Source: Acorus gramineus (Eukaryota; Streptophyta; Magnoliopsida; Acorales; Acoraceae). Taken from it: a DNA stretch of 64,000 nucleotides. Below the pieces are notes generated by a model. That model saw only the letters and a program-made list of their open reading frames with translations, was not told the origin of the DNA and did not search any database. Shown in pieces: positions 47,601-58,741 of this stretch (position 1 is the first letter of the stretch; every line of letters starts with the position of its first letter). The position numbers and the translations under genes were made by a program. The DNA lies in the NCBI GenBank assembly GCA_030737835.1, contig CM060854.1, positions 7,698,860-7,762,859 on the forward strand. Reading direction: 5' to 3'.

Positions 47601-48707
47601 CAGGGACTCATGAATAATTCTTAAATATCAAAATTGACATGATAAATAACTAAATAAAAATGATGTGAAATCAAGTATTGTTAACTAAAAAAATAGCAAA
47701 ACAAAATGCAATTAAATCTTTCTCATTCGACAATCACCAAATTTAAGCAAGGAAGAGTTCTAACAGAACACCACTAAAACAACATTAGTCCTTTAATCTG
47801 ATAACATTCTAAATAATGAAACAGTTCCTTCAATGATTTAATTTAACAGATGAGAAGAGTAAATATATCATAACACCCAGTAAACATGATGACATACCTC
47901 CTGTAGATGTTGAACCATCGTTAAAAAAAAAAATTGCATTATCAGAACAGATCTCTAATAGTATATTATAGATGTAAACCAATTGCAAGGTTCCAGTAGA
48001 AGCCAACACCTATTTTGTAATCTACACATATGAAACTTACAGTAGTTCTTCCAAAAAAATTCAATTCATGGATATAATTACATATAGCATGCAAAATTCA
48101 ATATTTGTACAAACGCATGCATGATATACATATCCCAGGAATAACCAAAGAATTTATTGGAAAGATAAAACTAAATTATAATGAGGCTGCATATAAATCA
48201 ATCATGATGTATGTATATATCAATCCGGTCACTTTGATAAAATTCAGCCATGCTTTTTATTTTATTTTTGTTTTTTATGAAAGAAAAATCAACAATACCA
48301 ATATCAACAATGTCATGATACAAACTATGAATAGCATGTGAAGAATTATAAAAAATACAAACCATTTTTTTTTTCGTAATGTTTCAAACTATATAGAAAC
48401 CGGACAACAGATCAAGGAATTAAGAATCAAAGGGTTATAGCTTGTAATTAGATTGATATTTCTATTTGAAATCAATAAGCCATGGGAATAGTTTATTTAC
48501 CGATTAATTAGCATGTATCCATGGGATGATCTCAAATACTACACATACAGCAAAACAAATGGAAAAAAAAATATCGGTAAATAAATTTTTTTTTTTTTCA
48601 AAGTGTATACTGTGTTGTATACAAAATATCAAATAAAATTCATGATGATTTGAACATCATCAACTCACCAAAATACAAACCTCAAGAGCATCGTCGTGCT
48701 GATAACG

Positions 48708-49036
48708 TGTTATAAAATAAAAGGAAAAGAGATGGAAACACAAAACAAGCATAAAATAATTTGGGGCACAAGAGAGGTAGAGAAAGTATTGTTCTTCAAG
48801 AACTTCTCATTTCATTTCTCATCTATTCTCATTGATATTCTTCATGTTACACAAGCCCTCTATTTATAGGGTTACAACCATAATGATAGGAAACCCAAAA
48901 TACACACCAAGATAAATGCATACACAAATGCATGAATTACAACTTTAATATAGTACATTATACCAAGATGAATCTATTTATTGTGTGGTCATCCACAAAT
49001 ATATGCATGTATCTTCAAATGCATATATTTATAACA
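48708..49036 (-). repeat. Right (5') LTR of the Copia element
   Basis: 329 bp, about 98% identical to the left LTR by eye; the primer-binding region lies immediately left of it. Confidence 0.9.
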
Positions 49037-49041
49037 AAAAG

Positions 49042-49866
49042 TATAAAAATTATTCTATAAATGATGATTTGATCCTCCTGATACATAATTTTTTTTTCTA
49101 TTTTTAACAAATTGTAAGATTTTTTTTGATATATTGTGTTTTCAGTCAGTTAGGATCAACAAAACAGAATTTTTATAAAATATTTTTCATCTGTTAATAA
49201 AAGTTTAAATATTTCAAACATAGGGGGTTATTTGAAATTTTGCCTTGAAAAAAAAAAAAGTCAGTTATTGAAGATGATGATCAGATGGATTTTTGTAGGA
49301 AACCTACGACGACGTGGTGGAGTGTGGGAGGGGGGTTAAACTGTCCGTATGGAGTCAGTTATTTGTAGACGTTACGTTACGATATTATGATATGATTTTT
49401 GGAACCGAATCGTTGGTTTTTGCGTTTCGGTTTCGAGTGGCGAGTGTAACGACAGGGGGATATGGTGAAGAGGTCGTGTTATGTTTGGACATGCAAGCTA
49501 ACAGAAAACCAGTTTTATGTGTTTGCCTTTGTGTGTGTTTGATTTGATGATCATCTCATCTAACATCATTTTATACCATTTTTAGTTCTTATTCAAACAT
49601 GTATTTAATTTTTTCTTAAAATTTAGATAAAAGTTTAATTTTATATGTTGTATTTTCAACTATACTTTTATGTTAAAAAATTCACATTTTTTCTTGATCA
49701 TTGCCTATAAATATTTTCAAAGTTTTAACCCAAACATTTTTATCCCTTAATTTTTTTTCCTTCCACGATATTGAAACGTAAAAATTATAATAATTCATTT
49801 TTATCGACAGCGGTAAAAATAAGTTTTTTTATTGGAGTAAAAATAAAAAAATTAAAAAATAAATAT
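49042..49866. other. Intergenic
   Basis: AT-rich except for 49260-49550, which has a 77-codon plus-strand frame of normal composition starting MVECGRGVKLSVWSQ. I do not recognise it, and it has no supporting context. Confidence 0.3.
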
Positions 49867-49869
49867 TAA

Positions 49870-50981
49870 GGTGGCGATTGACGCCGCGGAATGTGGATTT
49901 TAAGTACTGATTAATAAGTACAAAAAAATGTTATACTGATAATCTTTAAGGAGTGCAGAAAAAAAATGTTTGGTTCAGTAGAAAATATTATGCAGTTATT
50001 TAGATAAGTGTGTTTGGTTGACCACTTAACATATGTGCTTATTACGAGGGTATTTCGGTCCATTTTATAAGTGTTTAATGTTATTTAGATGTTTGGTTGA
50101 ATATATAAAAACACGCTTAATTTTAAACTATTCAAAAAATATGGATTTATTTCACGAAATATATGTCACACTTTAGAAAATGAACAATAAAATACCACAT
50201 AAAAGCTTAGATTAATCCATAATTATGAATATGAGAGATATCATCTGTGAAGAAGATACGTCTAGCATTGATGAATGAATGAATGGGAAGGGGACTATTC
50301 AATAGAGCAGTTTTGAGCATTTAAAACACAAATAGCATTGATGAATGAATGAATGAATGGGAATTGAGAAGGGGACTATTCAATATTCAACGATAACTTT
50401 TCACACATGAAATCACCCACCAATCTTCCCAAGGATTTGGGGGTTACCTCGGTCATTGGCCACAGAGGAGATCCGAAGAGGAGACAGTGATGGGAGCCGA
50501 GTCTCACGACGGAGAGATGATGAAGAGGAGACGATGATCAGGGCCGGGTCTCGCGACGGCGATGGGTGTCGGGTCTCACGATAGAGAGACGATCCGTAGA
50601 GGATTTGTAACTCTCAAACATGTTTTTTTGGTGATATTGTTGGAGAAGATACGTCTAGGGTTTCGATGTTTATCGACAGCGGTGCAAAATGTTTAGGGGT
50701 AAGGAGAGAGACGGTCGAAAGAGGGATTTTATACCTTTGTGAATATGGGATATTAACAGGGGCATTTTGGTCTTTTCATGTAAGGGGTGAATTCGCGATT
50801 GACGAGTGCGGAATAATAAGTGACCGATTAGAAAGCTGAAAATTTCAGGGTATTTTGGGCTGAATGAGGGTTTTTTTAAGCATTCATCGAGGTATCAATC
50901 AAACAAAACAAGTGTCAAATAAGTACTAAATAACCGCCTTACGCATTATAAGTACTGGATAACCAGTGAACCATCACCACC
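49870..50981. mobile_element. 1.1 kb TIR element with TAA target duplication
   Basis: Ends GGTGGCGAT and (other strand) GGTGGTGAT, with further inverted similarity around AAGTACTGATTAATAAGTAC and its partner near 50950. Flanked by TAA at 49867-49869 and 50982-50984. The centre (50450-50620) is GC-rich with repeated GGGTCTC(G/A)CGA words and no long frame. A direct repeat of about 70 bases (GATGAATGAATGAATGGGAA) lies at 50270-50390. Probably Harbinger-like, non-autonomous, perhaps carrying a gene fragment. Confidence 0.6.
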
Positions 50982-50984
50982 TAA

Positions 50985-51920
50985 AACTTAAGAAAGAAGA
51001 CTACATGATTTTATTATTATTTTTTGGTGGGGGTTGAAGGTGGAGTTGAAGAAAAAAAAACGACGTTGGAAGAAATAAATGAGATGTTAAAAATTTGAGT
51101 AAACATTTGAGTCTTCCTTGGTTCAGGTAACAATTCGAGTAAAAACTTGATTTAACATGTGCATGGATAAATGATAGAAGAGGTTTTTGAGTGACTTTTA
51201 CTCAAATTTAAATTTGAGTAAAAGTTTGGGTATAGAATTGGAGATGTTCTAATGACTTCGACACGTGTAACATGATGGATAATTGATGTTGTTGATTTTA
51301 TTTACAAAAGAAAAATGCATGAATTATATGAAAATTGATCAATTAGTTGGGGTTTAGACAAATCCGATTCATAGTGACACAAAAAACTATGTAATTATCA
51401 TCACATAAATTTTACACAACTAATATCCAAAAAAACAAATCGCAATAAATTGGAAAAAAATACAAAAATAATAGATTAAAAATAAAAAATAAGAAAAATA
51501 TCACATGATCCAAGTAGATTGTTATTTGCAATTTGAATAATACATAGGTAACTTTAATAATTAATTAATTAATTTGAAAAGATAAAAAAAAATAAATGGA
51601 TAAGTTTTTAAACTAAAACTTAAAAAAAGAAAAATGATACACAGAGTCACTTTCATCAACCAAAAATACATATCACTCCATTTTCGAGTTGAATAAATAT
51701 ATTTTTAGTAAGTATAAGAAAAAATTTAATGAGATATATACATCATCTACACTGAATCTGTAACGAGGTATATATATAGGTATGTGTTTTGGACTGAGAA
51801 GAAAACTAAGTGTATCAATACTCTAAAAAAAATATTCCAATTAATTAGGAATAATATAACTTTTTGAGATCTGGGTCCCTCGGTGGATTGAGTGGGGGGG
51901 GGGTCTACCGAGCCCAAATA
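50985..51920. other. Intergenic, AT-rich
   Basis: No gene seen. AT-rich dispersed words near 51640-51770 recur at 57830-57960. A 10-base G run lies near 51894. Confidence 0.35.
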
Positions 51921-51922
51921 GG

Positions 51923-52216
51923 GGGACCGGATCTAGCCAGGACTGAATCCGGTCAGTTCAGTCAGTATCGAACTGGACGAAGTGAAAATCGAACTGCATC
52001 ACTTATAAATTAAACTGCACAACGAATTGTTTGGTATATAATTCACTTTCCTATTAGATACTGATGATACTTAAAAATTCATATTTTTTATAGTAGTTGA
52101 TTAAATCCAATAAGAGAGTAAAATATATACCAAACAATTGGTCGTGCAGTTCGATTTATAAGTAGTACAGTTCAATTTTCATGTTGTCCAGTTGAAATGA
52201 CTAGATCCGGTCTCCC
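51923..52216. repeat. Long imperfect palindrome (hairpin MITE)
   Basis: Two arms of about 110 bases. The left arm reads GGGACCGGATCTAG, TGAAAATCGAACTGCA, ACTTATAAATTAAACTGCAC, AATTGTTTGGTATA; the complement of the right arm gives GAGACCGGATCTAG, TGAAAATTGAACTGTA, ACTTATAAATCGAACTGCAC, AATTGTTTGGTATA. The short AT-rich loop has no coding sequence. The arms have diverged, so it is not recent. Confidence 0.75.
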
Positions 52217-52849
52217 ACATAGGCCAAACGTATATCATATGCATTTACATGTATTAATTTCAAATCAATGCATATGATTTTAAGGTTAAAAGTAGGTTTA
52301 AGATTAGTTGTATCAATGCCTTTTATTAATGGGATGGGGTCATCTTTCACGGGAACACCACATGTGTGATGGTTGATTGACAATTTGACACATCATTGAT
52401 TGAACAACTATGGATACAAAAATATATCACATGTACTCATTGAATAGCAAATAAAATATATGTTTTATCTAATGATATTGATTGGTGGACTTGATCTAAA
52501 AAATTACTCGTGTTTATCACCATTCATCTCAATCTCAACATTTTAAGTCATGAAACATGCATCAGATAGAATCTATACATAATCCAACACATACATTGAA
52601 TAATCTGCCTCTTGATGGTCATAAAATGTTTCCCTCATAAAAACAGATCTAACCACTCAAAAGGTCATTTGTATTTTATATGTAAATATTTTTAAAATTA
52701 AATCCGATTTTTTAAACAATAGTAATAGTTTAAAAAATCATTGAAAGATCTAGATTTTACGGATGGAATGAGAAAATGTGAGAGAATATTTCTACACTCC
52801 TAGGTTGATTTTTTCCAAGCGAATATGTGACACCCGACCCACTATTAAC

Positions 52850-53270
52850 CCATGTTTGGTTGCAGAATTAAGGGTGAAATAGATTGAAATAAGATGGAAT
52901 AGTGATCAAATGGGTGTTTGAAATGTTAAAATTAATGAAAATCTGTATATCATAATGAACTGGTATAAAGTGGTATAATTATTCATGTTACCCCTTACAA
53001 TTAAATTATTCCAAGTTATTCGAACATTTGAATATGTGGGCCCTACTGTCAAATCAACTACCATCACCTCTCATAAATCAGGTTTTTCACATGTCAAATC
53101 ATTTTTTTTATCTTTTATAAATCCTTATCCACATCTTATTCAAAATTATTCATAGTTAACCAAACAATAAAAAATTTATCATTACATTTCCTAACAAGAA
53201 TATTTAAAACATAACCATACAAAAAAATCACTTATTTCTTGTCTATACTTCAATAGTCATACCCTTTTAA
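52850..53270 (+). mobile_element. MITE, first of a tandem pair upstream of the ADT gene
   Basis: Starts near GTTTGGTTGCAGAATTAAGG and shares GTATAAAGTGGTATA, GTGGGCCCTACTGTCAAATC, TCTTTTATAAATCC and AATAGTCATACCC with the next copy at 53275 and with 30850-31262. Non-coding. Confidence 0.65.
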
Positions 53271-53274
53271 AGCC

Positions 53275-53985
53275 TCCATTTGGTTCAAGAATAGGGTCCG
53301 GAATAAGTGGAAATTAGTTGGAATAGTCTCAAAATGAGTGTTTGGAAGGCTAGAATAAATAATAATCTATATACTATAATTAACTGGTATAAAGTGATAT
53401 TGGATTCCAATGAATTCTTGGAATTAAGTTATTTCAAGTTATTAAACCCAAGAGAATATGTTGACCCCCACTGTCAAATCAACTGTCGTAATTCTATATA
53501 AATCAATTGTAATGATTTTTTTCATCTTTTATAAATCATTATTCAAATTTTATTCAAACAACAAAAACTTTATTATTATATTTTTCAACAAAAATAATTC
53601 AAAATACAACTAAATAAAAAATTAATCCATCCTTATTTATATCATAATAGTCTTAAATCATAAAATAACTTTTTATGATTTTTTATAATACAAAGTCCCA
53701 GACAAGGCAACAATCCCAACTTAACAACAACTAGAACAAACAGATACATAGGCCAACAAGGCCGAAGAACAACAGCGAGCTAGAGACCCCGAAAACTCAA
53801 CCCAATGGGTTGAAGAACATATTTTTCTACCTCCCGCAATCGCAGTCGGTAGATATCCATACCACATCCCTCTGATGAAAAGGAGGTGTTCCTAACCAGT
53901 GTGCTAAGCATTGGCAGGATAAATCATATAATAACTTAATTCTCTTTCTAAATTTGGGCTAAAATAACTTAATTCTTTATTCAAA
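53275..53985 (+). mobile_element. MITE, second of the tandem pair, interrupted by a SINE
   Basis: Begins CCTCCATTTGGTTCAAGAAT and follows the same block order as the copy at 52850. Its 3' part is split by the insertion at about 53671-53925 and resumes to end TTATTCAAACAAGATGG, matching the family's CATTCAAACGGG end. It finishes about 90 bases before the ADT start codon. Confidence 0.6.
53671..53925 (-). mobile_element. SINE, minus strand, relative of 31550-31728
   Basis: On the minus strand: TTCGGCCTTGTTGGCCTATG, TCTAGTTGTTGTTAAGTTGG, GGATTGTTGCCTTGTC, then an A-rich end, in the same order as the SINE at 31550. It lies inside the MITE at 53275-53985, so it is the younger of the two. Confidence 0.6.
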
Positions 53986-54076
53986 CAAGATGGTTAGGGT
54001 GGAGACTTTAATTTACATTCAAACCCTCACACAGTGGACCCTGCCCAAAAAAACAAACAAAAAAAAACAAAAGGGA

Positions 54077-56979
54077 ATGGATTATGCAGCCATGGCAAGG
54101 GCCGCATCAATCCCACTCTCCATCCGACCCTCTGCAAGCTCTCCATCATCCAATCAAACCGCAAGTAAAAGCTCTCCCGTCGTATTCTCCTGGCGTCGCT
54201 CGTCCTCCTCTCTAACGACACGTGCCATTTCCAACAACACCAACGACAATAACCATAATCTTCAGTCCCTCCCAAGTAGTACCCCAAAAAAGATAAAAAC
54301 CCCACTTTGCATTCATGTTTCAAGTTTTAAAGTGTCTTTCATTTTTGTTTCAGAGCCCCTATCGATGTCTACTTTGGGTGCCCATGGAAATCGTCTTCGG
54401 GTTGCTTATCAGGTGTGTTTTGTGTTTTTTGGTCATATGGGTTTGCTTTGAAACAAGAAAACCACTATGGGTTTCTTTTATTTTTCGTTTGTGAAGGGTG
54501 TTGAAGGGGCATACAGTGAATCTGCTGCGATGAAGGCTTACCCCAACTGTGAACCAATCCCCTGTGAACACTTTGAAACTGTTTTTGAGGTGATTTTTAC
54601 CTTTATTTCTATGGCATTTGAATGATCAGCTTGGATTTATATCGAGTGCTCTATACGCGTGATACGTTATTTGTTTAAGAATGGTTTGTTGTAGCATCGA
54701 CGAAAAAATTAATTCATTATCGATTGTTGATGTGGATGCATATACAATCGTAGTCACAAAGTTCGTGTACTGCAGACATTTGGCAAGGGTTTCATTCAGT
54801 ATGGTGTGTGTACATTCGTATATCATACGTGATGAATATGGTTAAACTGCGAAGATAGTCAGCTATTTTCTAGATGCATTTTGAACATTAGTATATGAAA
54901 TAAATGCAAGAACTTTTATTTTGGGTGTGAAAGTGATGAAACAATTAAGATTAGCTTTTTAATTATCAATGAAGTGATAAATCGTTCAAACTAAATGGAT
55001 ATCCAGATCTGAATGTACTAAAGTAAAAGTATGTTCGGCCGATAGATACGGGAAATGTCCAATAGGAGCAATTTTCTGAATTTTGGAAAAGTTTGGAGTA
55101 TTTTGTTATTAATACAATGGGGATTCGATTTGTATGATTGTATCATGTGCATGTGGAGAAATAAATCTTACTTAATAAACATGCCCTTGCATATGGGTGC
55201 TTTTAATTTCTTGATGATCAGTTATTTTTGTTGATTTTCTCATCTGATCAGGTTGTTGAGCATGGGCTTGTTGATCGAGCTGTTTTACCCTTTGAGAATT
55301 CGCTTGGAGGAAGCATTCATAGGAATTATGATCTCATACTCCGTCATAAGTTACATATTGTCGGTGAAGTTCGATTGTCCATCCGGCACTGCTTAATGGC
55401 TAATCATGGTGTTAAATTGGATGACCTAAAGAGAGTCCTCAGCCATCCTCAAGTACTCTAGATTTGAAATTTCTATTTTGGTTTTATTTTTTTATTTTTA
55501 AAATGTAATCCTGTTTTTTTATCTATGCGTCACTCACTAATTTGACTGATATTGTTGCAGGGTCTTGCACAATGTGAGCATATGCTGACAAAACTGGGAG
55601 TAGCTAGGGAAGCTGTAGATGATACTGCTGGTGCTGCCCAAGTAGGTTGCTATTGCACAAGTATTGGAATCTAGTCATCTACCATTTATTTGATGAGAAG
55701 TCCATTCATCTCTTTTCACATGATTGATAATTATAATTGAGATATATCATGAATCATGATCACCTAAAATCATTCTTCAAATGCAATATTTTCCCTTCAC
55801 AAATACTCAAAAAATAGATTTTCCTTGGTTAATAGGATGATTGAAATTTCAGTGTACTTTTTCCTGGTTGGTAGATACAACTTAACCTGATCCATACCAC
55901 ATGATTATTCAGTTTGTGGCATCCCACCAACTTCAAGACACAGGAGCAGTTGCTAGTTCCAGAGCTGCAGAAATATATGATTTGAACATTCTTGCACGAG
56001 ATATACAGGTACAATCTGAAAGAACTTAATGGTTCACAATATCACTATTAGTGTGGGGAATGCTTTTGATCAATTTCATTCGTTTTGTCTTGTAGGACAA
56101 ATCTGACAATGTTACTCGATTCTTTATGTTGGCAAGAGACCCTGTTATTCCGAGGACTGACATGCCATTCAAGGTAAGCATTAGTCATTTCTTAACCTTA
56201 TGCAGCCACACTACAAGTGTATCACTTTATAATTGAGGCACCTAATTAAAGTACAGTTTTTAGTTACGACCCATATATGATATATTAACTTATCTAATTT
56301 CAGACAAGCATAGTATTTTCTCTTGAAGAAGGACCTGGTGCACTATACAAAGCCCTTGCTGTTTTTGCCTTTAGAAATATCAACCTTACAAAGGTATGTC
56401 CTTACACCTAGTCTTAAATGACTGATATTTCTATTTTGATGGTGAATTTCAATTCCATGAAAGATTATGCCTTTTAATCCTCATCCAACTTTATTTTCCT
56501 TAGATTGAAAGTCGTCCTGGTGGATGTATGCCTTTACGTGGAGCCAATGACAATGGAAATGGAATTCCAAAGTGATTGCTGATTAGCACAATCGTTACTT
56601 TACATTTTTGCTTCTTTGTGCAATCAATTCACTCTTGCAGATACTCCAAGAATATAGATAATGAAATTTCTAGTGGTTGTCCTTTAAACTGATTCTTTCT
56701 TTGTGGATTTCTAAATTAGTGATTTTACATGTGATGATGCAGGTACTTTGAGTATTTCTTCCATTTGGAATTGGAAGCATCCACGGCAGATCAAAATACA
56801 AAGAATGCTCTTGCAAATTTAGAGGTAAGATGGTTACTTTTCCCTGAAACTATAGATGAACATTTTCATGATTTTTTTCTCTTTCTTTTCATTTTTTGAA
56901 TAGTCTCCTCTTGTTGTAGGAATTTGCAACATTCCTGAGGATTCTAGGGAGTTATCCAGTTGACTTGAGCCATGCATGA
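54077..56979 (+). CDS. Arogenate/prephenate dehydratase, plastid (ADT family)
   Basis: Last steps of phenylalanine synthesis: decarboxylating dehydration of arogenate (or prephenate) in plastids. Exons: 54077-54275, 54354-54412, 54497-54589, 55252-55452, 55561-55641, 55913-56008, 56096-56173, 56304-56393, 56504-56571, 56743-56824 and 56920-56979. Together 1107 nt in frame, 368 residues. Residues 1 to about 65 are Ser/Thr/Arg-rich, a chloroplast transit peptide. The PDT domain follows: [51 protein letters not shown] and NVTRFFML, whose Thr is the family's catalytic threonine. The C-terminal ACT domain (Phe feedback) has [11 protein letters not shown] and LTKIESRPGG, ending [12 protein letters not shown]. 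The many introns fit the ADT1/2-type structure, since other ADTs are usually intronless. FENS replaces the commoner VENS, and exon 9 after ESRP is divergent. Start: the second ATG at 54092 is an alternative. Confidence 0.93.
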
Positions 56980-57182
56980 ATTTCTTAATTTGAAGGTTAT
57001 TCCCAATGGATGCTGAATTAAAAAAAACCCCTTGGAATGCCAATCCTGAATCATATCATATGAAAGGGAACATGAGTTAATCTCATCTTCAAACATTTTT
57101 TTATGTAATTCTCGTTCAAATGAGATAGACCTGCCATGGTATTCATAAATTGTGTTGCATTCTGGCATTAATGTGCTAATCG

Positions 57183-57188
57183 AATAAA
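57183..57188 (+). terminator. Candidate poly(A) signal of the ADT gene
   Basis: AATAAA 204 bases after the stop codon. Plausible distance, but the motif is weakly specific in plants. Confidence 0.35.
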
Positions 57189-57189
57189 A

Positions 57190-58289
57190 CTGGATCAGTT
57201 GTTCCCACTGACAGAATTAAGATATCCAGTCATTAGTCTTTGTTCTCTGTCTTTGTTGTTTAATAATCCTGTATTAATATTTATTTATTATGGTGGTAAG
57301 TTCTGCATTACATATTTAGGGTGGTCTACTGCCCTTCTAATAGCTCCACTTTGATCAGGGGTGAAATGGCACAACATCCCTTTTGTGCTTGCTCTAGTAC
57401 ATGTTTGTCTAGTATTACTAGTAGAGTAGTAGTGGGTTAATATACACTCTATTTGAAAAATGTAAACATGTATGAATTCCATTAATACATGTATATACTT
57501 TTTTTTTGTAAAATTTTATTTTATTAGATAATTTTATATTATAAGAAAAGTGTCGTTACACCTTTCTTATAAGAAATGATAGTCCATGGACAGTTCATAT
57601 ACCTTAATGGCCATTTAGTGATGTATACATACATCATTAGATGAGGTATGTATCTCGTTAGCACTTTTTTTTCCCCATGTTTTCCATTCAATAGGTTCAT
57701 GCAATACATGATCAAGATATATACGTTTTTCATAAATATGCTTCATAAATGAAATTTACTATTTTTAATAAACCGACTGTAGGTTGGGGTGTTCGGCAGA
57801 TCTATCCCTAACATCTTATTGTTTATATAAAAAGTAGTAAAACTTATCTTGCAAGGTATATGTTTTTATAAAAAATGTATATCGCTCCATAGTGAATTAA
57901 ATGAGTCTATTTTTAACAAATCTAAAAAATTTAATGAGGTATATATACCTCACATAAGAAGGTGTGACTATGGAAATATATGGAACAGATACGGACTGTT
58001 CCCATAGATTGCATATAGAGCGCTTTCAAAAAGAAAAATGTTACACAGTTTAAAACACAGACAACATATGTTTTTTTTTTTTAAAAAAAAAATTATATAT
58101 CTCATTTAATGATGTATATATTTTTATAAAATGTGAAGTATATATATTTCAATTAATTGAATGATATAATTTATTGAAAATGTAAATTTTTTTGAACGAG
58201 TTATATATTTTGATACAGTGAGTGAAGGGGGGCTAACTAGATATATAGGATTGCAACTGCAAGAAGGCTGAGTGTAACAAAGCTAAAAA
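57190..58289. other. Intergenic between ADT and RPL4
   Basis: AT-rich with no gene. 57830-57960 shares AT-rich words with 51640 and 30360. 58030-58240 is a relative of 8570-8840 (AAAATGTTACAC/G, AACATATGTTTT, GATACAGTGAGTG, GGGGGCTA), so it is a dispersed repeat of unknown class. Confidence 0.4.
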
Positions 58290-58530
58290 AAAATGGAGAA
58301 ATTAATTCTACGTCCTCGAGGGCAACCCTAAAATAATTTTAAATCTCTATAATATATGAATTTATTTTTGGATCCTCAAGTTAATTGAGATATTTTATTT
58401 TAAGTTTTTTTTATCAAAAATTATCTTTTACTCTTTTTTTTCAATTTTGTCTATATATTCACATTTTTAACCGATATGTTAACAATGTATAGATACAGTT
58501 TAACAGTGTACATACACAGTGAAAATGACC
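58290..58530 (+). repeat. Diverged relative of the 17025-19503 element in the RPL4 upstream region
   Basis: Begins GAGAAATTAATTCTACGTCC and has CCCTAAAATAATTTTAAATC, like the arm of the 2.5 kb element, then TTAACAATGTAT and TTTAACAGTGTACAT words like its centre. Probably an internally deleted, decayed copy. Confidence 0.45.
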
Positions 58531-58551
58531 AGAATTAATTTACTGTATTTT

Positions 58552-58557
58552 GGCCCA
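58552..58557 (+). promoter_or_regulatory. Site II / UP1 motif (GGCCCA) of RPL4
   Basis: GGCCCATGT about 100 bases upstream of the probable transcription start. GGCCCA elements bound by TCP factors are typical of plant ribosomal-protein promoters. Confidence 0.5.
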
Positions 58558-58639
58558 TGTATTGGACGGTCGAGATCAATCCACCGCATGAAATTGAATT
58601 CTGTATAAGACTCACACGTCTCGAGCCCACATAAAATGC

Positions 58640-58741
58640 TGCAGTTTTCGCATAAACCCTAGCCGCAAGTGAGCCAGACGAGCAGCGGTCGTCGACGTCT
58701 CCTCCTCTCCTACATCCACCCTAGGTCGTCGGCTTCCCCGG
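58640..58741 (+). other. Non-coding first exon (5' UTR) of RPL4
   Basis: CT-rich leader (CGTCTCCTCCTCTCCTAC) ending CCCCGG before GTGACT, a good donor. No ATG belongs to the protein here. It would join the exon beginning AGCAACA at 60126. 5' edge estimated; an alternative donor is CTAG/GTCG at 58724. Confidence 0.5.
58654..58661 (+). promoter_or_regulatory. Telo-box / UP2 motif (AAACCCTA) of RPL4
   Basis: AAACCCTAG at the likely 5' end of the transcript. Telo-boxes near the start site together with GGCCCA motifs are a known signature of ribosomal-protein and translation genes. Confidence 0.6.

Larger units (their letters stand above)
43338..49036 (-). mobile_element. Copia (Ty1-type) LTR retrotransposon, LTR-bounded, interior decayed
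   Basis: LTRs at 43338-43663 (326 bp) and 48708-49036 (329 bp), both starting TGTTATAAAA and ending TTATAACA, with 5-bp duplications AAAAG at 43333-43337 and 49037-49041. The primer-binding side is next to the right LTR (ACGTTATCAGCACGA on the minus strand) and the purine tract AAAGGGGAG is next to the left LTR, so the element reads on the minus strand. Interior pieces fit Copia order: gag side at right, a KCGRPIN-type linker near 45450, and the end of RNase H (NDLFTKALPT) near 43960. The LTRs differ at about seven bases plus one 3-base indel (about 2%), suggesting roughly 1-2 million years. The interior is broken, with many breaks and no long open frame. Confidence 0.9.

Noticed and set aside
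56504-56574. Apparent stop (TGA) at the end of ADT exon 9, suggesting a truncated gene
   Set aside because: The TGA is after the splice donor: exon 9 ends CCAAA before GTGATT, and exon 10 restores the frame to give GIPKYFEYFF.
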